Part shown: positions 55,101 through 64,000 of the stretch, in pieces
Numbering within the stretch: the first letter of the stretch is position 1
How the letters are laid out: every line of letters starts with the position of its first letter
Source of the DNA: Tyto alba
Taxonomy: Eukaryota; Chordata; Aves; Strigiformes; Tytonidae
DNA length: 64,000 nt
Assembly (NCBI RefSeq): GCF_018691265.1
Contig: NW_024881296.1
Coordinates: 11,005,427-11,069,426 of the forward strand
Direction of reading: 5' to 3'
The notes under the pieces: model-generated
Database searches by the model: none
What the model saw: the letters and a program-made list of their open reading frames with translations, nothing else
Told to the model about the DNA's origin: nothing
Program-made: the position numbers and the translations under genes

Positions 55101-58074
55101 AAGGATCTCAGCATGAAGAATGGAGGGAATATGGCAATTTCTAGTAAGAAAGCACTGAGGCATGAAAGAAAAGTAGAGAAAGATGGGGCAGACTACTGGG
55201 GTGTTTTTCAACAGTGAATCAAGCAATAGAGGCAGATGCAAAAGTCAAACACAATCGGTGGCTTTCACAATGCTTATTGAGTTTTTAATTCGTGACCCAG
55301 CATGGTATGATCTCTTTCCTGGTGCGCTCACCTACTTTGGTACTGATGTGCAGCAGCTCACAGCTACGTGTTGCTGACTGACAGGATCCCATTCTGCTTC
55401 TCACTATGTATCACTTAACATTAGTTTTAGTAGGGAGCGCAGAACAACAGGTTCCCAACTCAGTGTCTATAGGCCAGGATAACTGGATGTGCTGCCTGTC
55501 CTTTTCAGTATTTTCTTAAAGATCAAATTGGCAATGCATGAGTGTATTAGTCACTGTAAACTGATTCAACTGATTTTAAAAACGCACCTTTTTTCCATGT
55601 CTTCTTTCAGGCTTCCCATTGTAGAGTAAATCATGAACCAGGTTCCTATTAAGCTTCTACATATGGTTATGCAAAATATTAAAAATAATTACTTCTATGT
55701 GTTTTTTGTAACTGGAAGTTCCTTCTAAAAATTAAAATGTTTATATACACCTGCAACAAAAGAACTGTTGGGTCTTGACATGCAGACACAGGGATTAGCA
55801 TTCTGGTATCTCTAGAAACATACTGAACCTACAGGATTTTATGAGTGTTCCAGGTAATACTCCTCCATGCATATACCCACTTGTCAACACACAGTTGCTG
55901 TAGCTGCAGACTGTTGCTGCAAATACTCATACCTGGATCTTTGCATATGAACTGAGGAACTGAGGAAAATGCCTTTTGATGATACGTACGTGGTGAATTT
56001 TGAAAAAAAAAAAAAGGCAAAAATTGCCACTAGGCCCTGAGCTACTTGGTCTTGCTTTGACAAAAGTCTCATGGACTTGAGTGGGGCTTTGCTTGGATTT
56101 GGGATTGTACTACAAGTAACACTCCTCCTTGCCTTAATTCTCCTATACATCCCTACCTCAGCACTGACAAACCTCTGATGAGTGACAAGACTGTCAGGGG
56201 AGATTTCACAGCATTAGTACTCTTAACCATGGGAGGACATTGTTTCTTATGGGTACTCAGAATGAGTGCTGTCAGCTAGGTGATTAGAGAAACATTTAAC
56301 ATTTCAAAGAGGCAGTAAGTGACCGGGTGTTATGTCTGTGGCTTATACATCCTCATACTGACAATGTGTACAAAAAAGGTTTTCTAAGAAGGTAAATAGC
56401 AATTTGAAATATAACTCTTTTATTCCTCTTCTGTATTGTAAAGACCAAGGAAGACTGCATTTTCCCCTGTTTCCAGTACATACATAACAGAGCACAAGCT
56501 ATCGAGACAGGGCACTGCAGTGGGCCTGTGTGAGGGTCTGAGGCTGCTGACAAACACAGGAATAGGTTAGACTGAGATGGCTGAAGCAGTGACTGCCTCA
56601 GGCATTTGCTTTTCTGCCTTCCTGAAGACTCTTCTCTGGAGAACAACGTGGCAGGCAAATCCACTGCTAGTTTATAACAAGAACTAAAATAGATGTGTTG
56701 CATACCCCTTAGCACTCTGGCAGGTAGACTTGTTACTGAATAATTGTGGTGATCCATACCATTGATTTGGAGCTTCTGTGGCTTGTTTCATTCTGTTACA
56801 ATTGGTCATGTGCTTTAACTTCTTTGACATAATTTGTGATCCCTGCTTAGACGACTTGAGTTTTGGTAAACTACAGATTAGTAAGAAAGGAGGGACACAC
56901 TCAGTATACACTGTCAGATAAATACAATTAATGAAGCTGAGCTTCACAAAGACTTTCAGTATCTGACAGCAATTAACTCTGTTAACTAGTATCATTCTTA
57001 TGCATCAGAGTGAATGTTGCTCAGCATATTTCTCGTGGAACCACTTATTAATCCAAATAATACAAATCTTTTACCAAACCTACATCTTGCCACAAGTATC
57101 TGTTTATAAATGGGTAAGTCTAGTCCCTAAGTGGAAAATTTGTGAATTTTGTGGAGCCTGTGCAAAAGCAGCAGCCTACTAAACATGGCAAGTTAAATGG
57201 TAACTGCAGAAGCAGAATCCCAGGTCTGTAGTTCAAAGGCTTCTTTGTAGCCCTAGAGGGAGAGATGAAATGTATTACCAGAAACATCTGAAAACAGTCT
57301 TTGTGATTATTGAAAATAAACTCATTAGGTGCAAGACAGGAGTATGTGATTATACCACAACCCCTTTTCTTGACACCACCTATATCTCATTTCCTCCGAA
57401 GAGAAAACCTTTAGGTAAACTGTAACTAGTCACAGTGCCATTGCTCCACTTGGAGTTTGCTCAGGCTAATGCTTCCACCTTAAAAAAATCTGTTACCTGG
57501 ATATGAGAACAGCATTCTCTTCAGGCTATGTATCGGTTGATTAATAAGCAAGCGGAAGGTCTGGCACTTACTAAGTCACCCATGCTGCATCCGAGCACAC
57601 CTGAGTTTCCATTAGAAGTCTACAAAGCTGTTCTTTACTGGGCACAGCTCGATTTAGTCACAGGTTGCAGCTGTAAGCACAAAGTACCACCGGAGGGAAA
57701 AATGCACTTACGTAACAGACAAGTAGGAGCAGGAGAACAGTGGTTCTGTTAGCAACAAAGTTAATGAAGCCCCATTGATCTTCCTTATTTCCAGATGAGG
57801 GAAACCTGATCCTTTAGTAGAGGAAAGAGAAACAATCTACTTCCAAAAAGCAGGTTTTTGAGGTCTGGGTATATTCCATGCCCACATGTCAACTTCACAT
57901 CTAGAGGAGACCAAAGAGTGGCCCAGGCTTGTGCCTTTCTGTAGCTTTTGTGCAAAGGAAAGCCTTGCACTGATCGTGATTTGTAAATCATGATCCGTAT
58001 GTCTGCATGATCGTGATAGCAAGACCCTAGGGCATGCCATGACATGGACCAAAGGTTAAGCTCTGTGCACTACC
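52191..58074. other. intergenic, no gene supported
   Basis: Contains a T-rich tract at 52320-52352 and otherwise unremarkable sequence. The longest frames (54888-55241 minus and 56353-56757 minus) show no domain, no family resemblance and no splice context. They sit in low-complexity-biased DNA. Confidence 0.55.
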
Positions 58075-58740
58075 ACCGGGGAACACCGGGCACAAGTATA
58101 AACTGAGGGAGGAGTGGCTGGTGAGCAGCCCTGCAGAAAGGGGCCTGGGGGTGCAGGTGACAGCAGGCTCAGTGCCAGCCAGCGGTGAGCCCCCCGGCAG
58201 CCCAGAGGGCAAACGGCACCCCGGGGCACATCAAACACAGCACAAGCAGCCGGGCAAAAGAGGGGATCATCCCGCTGTGTGCAGTGTTGGTGCGGCCTCA
58301 CCTCGAGTGCTGTGTGCAGTTCTGGGCCCCACAATTTAAGAAGGATGTGAAGGTCCTTGAATGCGTCCAGAGGAGGGCAACTAAGCTGGTGAAGGGGCTG
58401 GAAGGAATGTCCTGTGAGGGGCGGCTGAGGACCCTGGGCTTGTCTAGTTTGGAGAGGAAGAGGCTGAGGGGCGACCTCATTGTTCTCTGCAACTTCCTGA
58501 GGGGGGGAATGGCTGAAAGCTGCACCAGGGGAGGTTTAGACTGAAGATTAGGAAGCATTTCTTCACTGAGAGTGTGGTTAGAGGCTGGCATGGGCTTCCT
58601 GGAGAGGTGGTTGATGTCCCAAGCCTGTCAGTGTTAATGAGGCCCTTGGACAACACCCTTAACAACATGTTTAACTTTTGGTCGGCCCTGAATTGCTCAG
58701 GCAGTTGGACTAGATGATTGTTGTAAGTCCCTTCCAACTG
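58075..58740 (+). mobile_element. CR1 LINE 3' fragment with reverse-transcriptase C-terminus
   Basis: The left part encodes, with frame breaks, the end of CR1 ORF2: [20 protein letters not shown] text, then [18 protein letters not shown] and [15 protein letters not shown]. The 3' UTR follows (AGGAAGCATTTCTTCACTGA, CTAGATGATTGTTGTAAGTC, CCCTTCCAACTGAAATATTC). It is the longest CR1 piece here and GC-rich against its surroundings. It is 5'-truncated. The frames at 58185-58544 and on the minus strand belong to it and are not host genes. Confidence 0.93.
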
Positions 58741-58743
58741 AAA

Positions 58744-58868
58744 TATTCTATTCTATTCTATTCTATTCTATTCTATTCTATTCTATTCTATTCTATTCTA
58801 TTCTATTCTATTCTATTCTATTCTATTCTATTCTATTCTATTCTATTCTATTCTATTCTATTCTATTC
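58744..58868 (+). repeat. TATTC pentanucleotide microsatellite grown from a CR1 tail
   Basis: About 25 uninterrupted TATTC units, directly continuing the 3' terminal TATTC motif of the CR1 element. Purity suggests recent expansion and probable length polymorphism. Confidence 0.95.
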
Positions 58869-61800
58869 CTTTTCACATTATCATAAATTGGACAGAGTAT
58901 CTTCAAGACTTCTAGCCTTTTGTCATATTACATGAAAATAACTCTGTGGCTTCAACATTTATTGCAGGTACACATTCAGGCAAGAGGCATGATCATGTAA
59001 GTCTTCCTTCCTTAGAAGAACAGGCTGAAAAAAAGCAAGTCCCAAATACATAATCTGTTGAGAAACAAGTGAAGACTAAAGTAGAAAAGGGTGTGCCCCA
59101 GCCAGCAGAGCCAGATGTGAGCCCCTCGGCGTGCCTGTCCCTCTCAGGTGCAGTGATGCTATCCTTTGTGCAGGCCCCTGTGGACTCATGGGGATGGGAG
59201 AAGACCCTGTATTTTAGGATAGAGAGGACAGTTGGAAGAGTCAAGAGAGGACCCTCCTGCCTGCTCCCTCCCTTCAGCCATTACTAATTTGGAAGCAGGG
59301 GCTGTACTGAAATTCCAGAAAGAGGCTGATTAGTGCTGGAGAAAAAAATCTAAACACACCATCCTCCTGCAAAATGGGTTGGAGAGCACTTTATTGTCAA
59401 TACCTTTCAAATGTCCTTGTTCTGCATTCTGTTTTCAATCTCCTTTAATGTCCTGTAGTGAAAACTACTACTGAAGCAAGCAGAAGGGATGGGGACCTGA
59501 GCGGGACATGAGCTTTCTTCTCTTTTTCTGTCAAAATGGCCAAAAGCAGAGGAGTGTTGGAGACACCTCCAGCGAAGCATGCTATTGACAGACACCTGTT
59601 TCAAATATTACCTAGCTGGAGCTGAGCTCAGCGAGCTTCACGAGGTACTATTTGGCAGAGCTGTGTTCCCATCACCACCACGTTCTCATGAAGAAGCTGA
59701 TGGGCACAGGCCTTACCGAAGCAGTAAGGCTGGCACAGGCGGGGATGGCCACAATCACCCTCACAGATCTCTTCCCTGGAAAAGGAATCCAAGGGCTGTG
59801 TTCACCCAGCAGTGAACAAATCGGAACTGTGACCAGCCTAAGGAGGTTACCTGGTGTTCTGATTCAGGAAACTACTCTGGCTCTTCTTCTGTCCCCTTCT
59901 ATATCTGTCGGTGGCTGAAGCCCTAGGACGGCATTAACAGTTTAACAGACTTAGTGGGTAAGTGAGAATACCGCTCATGTAAATCATGCTCTTGGCCTGG
60001 CCTGACTGAAGCAGATGGCATTGCAGTATTAACGAGAAAATCCAGGTTTTTAATGACTTCACTAACATTATTGATACAGTATTTTCCTGATAAATGAGGA
60101 GTTTTAAAAAACACTTCTTCTGCTACTAAATATAGTTTTAGAGATGTCTTCCTCCAGACTTCTCTCAAGCGTGTATGAGTGAGTACATGAGTTTGCTTGT
60201 GCTATTAAGGCCTGGCTTCTTAGCTAAGCTAGAAAAAACTGTGTGAAAATACGCTGTCCATAAATGGAAATTTCAATAAAAGGCAGGTAAAGGGCTCAGT
60301 AAATGTAATACTGCTACCTATCAGAGAGAAATCAAATTTCTTTTCTAACAAATTGATTAAATGGTACAACCAACTGCCAGCCAGACTTTCTGAAATAAAA
60401 GTGATCAAGTTCTTAAGCAGTGAAGACAATATAGTAGCAATAGTAAGGAATTCACTGAAATTTGGGGAAAACTAGTATAAACCAAACACCTGATCTACTA
60501 ATGTCATCATAGCTGATGCTCTGATCGTGAGCTTCAGCAAAGTGTCAGCTTTCATTCTGAGTATTTTAATCAACCCTGTGAAGACAATTCCAGCAGTGCC
60601 AGACAATGTAGGGAAGGAAGTTTACTAAAAATCTGTAAAACGTCCTTGTCCTTTGCAGTGCATAGTGGGACAAAATTAATTTTGCTTTACTTGGGCTGTG
60701 TAAAGGTTAGTTGTCTACATCAGACCTAGCGATCCCATTCCCTCTCTATAGGCAATGTTGAGAAAGAAGCGGTTCCAGAGGTATTTCAGCGCACCTTTCC
60801 TGGGCACCTATCTTAAATTTCCATCAGGGGTCAACAGGGCTATACTCTGTATAGCTCTTCTTTTTTATTACATGATACAAAATAATTGTAAAGGAAAGAA
60901 AATGTTTCTGCTACACTTTCTATTTCCAGGTCTATTTGAAATGTATTCTGCCAGTCACTATTACAAAACTGCCCAAGGAAATTAAAAACACACAACAGGG
61001 ATTTGGCGTAGTAATTTCTAGCCTTAGCACATTCTCCGGACACACAGACTACTTGTGAAAGAAAAGGATTATATATATTATTGTAAGTCTTGTAACTAAC
61101 CACAACACAGTTCCACTTCCCAGTTTCATCTGGTATCTGTGGGAAATAAAACTGCAAAACTACAGTATTCTTTAAAGGAATAACTCACCAAAGTATTATC
61201 ATCAGACTACTTCCTTCCAAGAGATGCTGTTGAGCTTAAAGACCAGTATCTTTACACAGTTTAAGTCAAGATAGCTCTACTGAAACCAACAAAGCCTTTG
61301 ACCCATTGTACAAAACTTCTAGTATTTTACAGAAGTTATGCGATGTGGATGAGGACAGGTCATAGATAATCAGGCTGAAGACATTTGTAACAAACTGAAT
61401 GTTGATGCATATCATGCTAACTCTTCAGTTCCAAGGTATCCACCCTTTCAGATTAAGGAATTTAAGAGGAAAATCTGAACTGGGCAAGAATTCTGTAGCT
61501 CTGACTTCCTTCAATGCAAATTCCTTGGCTCCAGTGCTTCTGACTCTGAGGCTCACTTTATGACTATTTTTAATGTAATCTACAAAAAATAGTCAAAAGT
61601 AGATCTAATTGAATTGCACATGACATTTTGAATGATATGGATATACACTGCCTACCCTGATTATTGTTCTTCACATGAACACAGCAGTTTGAGGGAAATG
61701 TCAGAATTGATATAAGAACATATTATTAAGAGAAGCGATCCTAATACAAACAGAATTCTAATTGCAATTGAATTTAAAACTTCTGGAGCATGTCAAATAG

Positions 61801-64000
61801 AGACAGAATCATGGAGTGAAAAAGGAATTGGTAAAGAGGAATTTAATCAATATTTTCAGCTTTAAAACATCTTATGCTGTCACCACAACCAAATTATTTC
61901 TATGCATTTCTCAGTGCACACACAATCTTCTTAAATTATAATTCAGATGTGCTCTTTTCAAAATGCATTGAATTTAAGCCTTGCTGTCCACTGTCTGGAA
62001 GCATTGCTTTTCTTCCCTGCTGACTGAGTTATATGTGTAACAGAGTCAAATATCAAAAGAACTATACGGACTTCAAAATGGCAAGGAGAAAAATAAACTG
62101 TTACCTGGTAGATGCCAGCCTAGATATATTTCTCACTGCAAATTTTGTTTTAATTTAAGCAAGCATACCTTTATGTTAACTAGCAAGAAAAAGCTTTATT
62201 ACATATTTCATACTCAAAACTTGTCAATTGTTGACCATTTTACTCCAGACGATCTATTATTCACTTGCAACTGGAACTCTTTGCAGTGGAACTGCAGTTC
62301 TAACATCTCAGATGGCTCATGTTGTGGCTAACGTGGCCCTGATGTGGGACATGTAACTGTGTGCTCTGACCAGCCCGCTGCTAGAGGGCTGTTTTCTTCA
62401 TTTCCATGTCCAGCTGGGCCTTCTGGAGTGAGAGCAGGATCTCACCAGCACACATCAGAGACGTCACACAAGGATAAGCCCATCTGATAGTTCTTGCCAG
62501 TGTATAACACAGAGGGAGGAAAAAAAAAATAAAAGAAACCTCTTCAAGGTTACTATAAAGTGAATTTATGCTATTGCATTTATACTAGTTATTGCATTTA
62601 GGCGATATTTATGTATTTATGCAATTTATGGCATTTATGCTATTCCATGAAACATGGAGGGACATGTACAATCACGTTGATCAGGAATGGAAAACTTTAT
62701 ACATAGAAATATGTAATTTCCTGTTTGTAATTACAAATATACCAGATATTCAAACTCTTTGAAATTTCAAGCGAAGTAATGCATTTGATTCCTCTCCATC
62801 TCTATCACTTTTCCTCCGTTCCAAGACAGTATCATGATTTCTCAAACTCTCTTCACAGAGACAGACATGTCCCCTAGTTGAGTTCAATCACCAGCTTCAC
62901 AGATCTTCACTCAGAGCAGCTTAATAAAGCAGTTAAAGATCACTCTTTCTTTTTTAATTTCAGAAAATCAGTAAATAAAAACACCTACTCCAGTGCCATG
63001 GTAATTTTTATTCTGGAGTGTTGGCAAGACTTCTGGTCCAATGATTTACTTGCAGCTGGAAGCATGCACACACCCTTGTATTTGTTCCAGTCTTATCTGA
63101 GTCCTAGCTCAAAAAATGAAGCAGATGTGCAGGTTTTTATGAGTGCAGAGAAAAACTGCATAATTCAGTATTGCATGCATAGTCTCTCTTTTGTTCTAAG
63201 TCTCTCCCTGTCCTTTACTGAGTTTCTAGACTGCATTCGTTCTCTTTAGCAATGTATGAAGGTATATTTCCTGAGGATGAGAATCAGGAGTAAGATCAAT
63301 CTGAGACTGTTCCAGGTTCCAGCATGTGTGTTGCCAGTAGAAAGAAATTAAGGTTGGCACTGCAGAGTCCCTTGTTGTCCCAGTCTGTGGTATGTGCAGA
63401 CCGCATGTGGGCCGTCAAACTACGGTTTACTGTGTTTAATCTGTCAAATAAGCAGAGTGAGATAGTGCAACAGATGGTTAAATAGGAACTCAATCCCATG
63501 CATGAGATGTCCCAAAACAGTAACTAGATCTGTGAAACAAAAATGTGGTTTGTATGACTTTTTGTGTGTAGTTGGACTATTCTTGTAAAAGTCCCTTGTG
63601 CACCACTTCAAACTTCAGTACATGATATGGATATTCAGGGCTTTCATTAATGAAAGCAGTTATAGCAGTATGCAAATACAGATTTAAAATTCTAACTTTG
63701 ACCATCAATTCTTACGCTAACCCCAGGGTTTCACTGCTATAACATCTCTCTCACCTCTTCCTTTGCAGTCAGCGACCTGCTGCTGCTCTTTTCCTCCCCA
63801 CTCAGTCCTTTGTCCTGCCAAAATTCTGTGATACCTTTTGATTCCAGTACACATAACATTTATAATTTTCCTGTTCATTGTTGTTGCCCACATGCTGCCT
63901 TCAACTGCATGTCATGGATCCTTTGCTGTATTTGAACCGATCTGGAGCAATCACTGTGAAAGATATTGTCAGAAATGGATCGTTCAGTATGACTGTCATC
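58869..64000. other. intergenic, no gene supported
   Basis: Unannotated AT-rich DNA. The frames at 59579-59918 (plus), 60840-61157 (minus) and 62878-63249 (plus) lack recognisable domains. A degenerate short tandem block lies at 62560-62650. Confidence 0.5.
62560..62650 (+). repeat. degenerate tandem repeat (GCATTTATGCTATT-like)
   Basis: Units such as TTTATGCTATTGCATTTATA, TTATTGCATTTAGGCGATA and GGCATTTATGCTATTCCATG recur across about 90 bases. An old, decayed minisatellite-like patch. Confidence 0.6.

Noticed and set aside
56353..56757. 134-codon minus-strand frame
   Set aside because: No signal, domain or codon pattern; typical chance frame.
58714..58935. 73-codon frame made of ILFYS repeats
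   Set aside because: It is the translation of the TATTC microsatellite.

Overview
The window looks like nuclear DNA from a bird. Three 3'-end fragments of CR1 LINEs are present, one of them ending in a TATTC-type tail. There is a solo LTR of the avian ERVL type (starting TGTGGTGGTTT on the minus strand), the genes are intron-rich with GT-AG splice sites, and the DNA is AT-rich. There are no bacterial operons, CRISPR arrays or recognisable RNA genes. Nearly all open frames longer than 60 codons are chance readings of introns or repeats. All identifications rest on reading the sequence and remembered family features; no database search was run.

Region 1 (1451-45740, plus strand) is the 3' three-quarters of a large split gene that I identify as WDR64, a WD40-repeat protein. 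I can place 20 coding exons, plus one uncertain 43-base candidate exon at 33309-33351. In the simplest model exons 12 and 13 join directly. The model then stays open for 2574 coding bases (857 residues plus stop), with phases matching at every junction. About 210 N-terminal residues expected from the mammalian protein must lie upstream of base 1. The stop codon overlaps an AATAAA, and a second AATAAA follows at 45716.

Region 2 (45741-50635) is intergenic. It holds a fragment of an ancient dispersed repeat also present at 3034-3160, and a 581-bp solo ERVL LTR at 48940-49520 with near-identical 5-bp flanks.

Region 3 (50636 to about 52190, minus strand) is a compact gene, convergent with WDR64. 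It has a short noncoding first exon, a 142-bp intron in the 5' UTR and one coding exon of 319 codons. The product has a signal peptide followed by an N-formylglutamate amidohydrolase (FGase, HutG-like) fold signature. A secreted member of a family best known from bacterial histidine degradation is the most interesting item here.

Region 4 (52191-64000) has no gene I can support. Its main feature is an 0.8-kb CR1 3' fragment whose tail has expanded into a perfect array of about 25 TATTC units.

I see no sign that WDR64 and the FGase-like gene work together; they are tail-to-tail neighbours about 4.9 kb apart.
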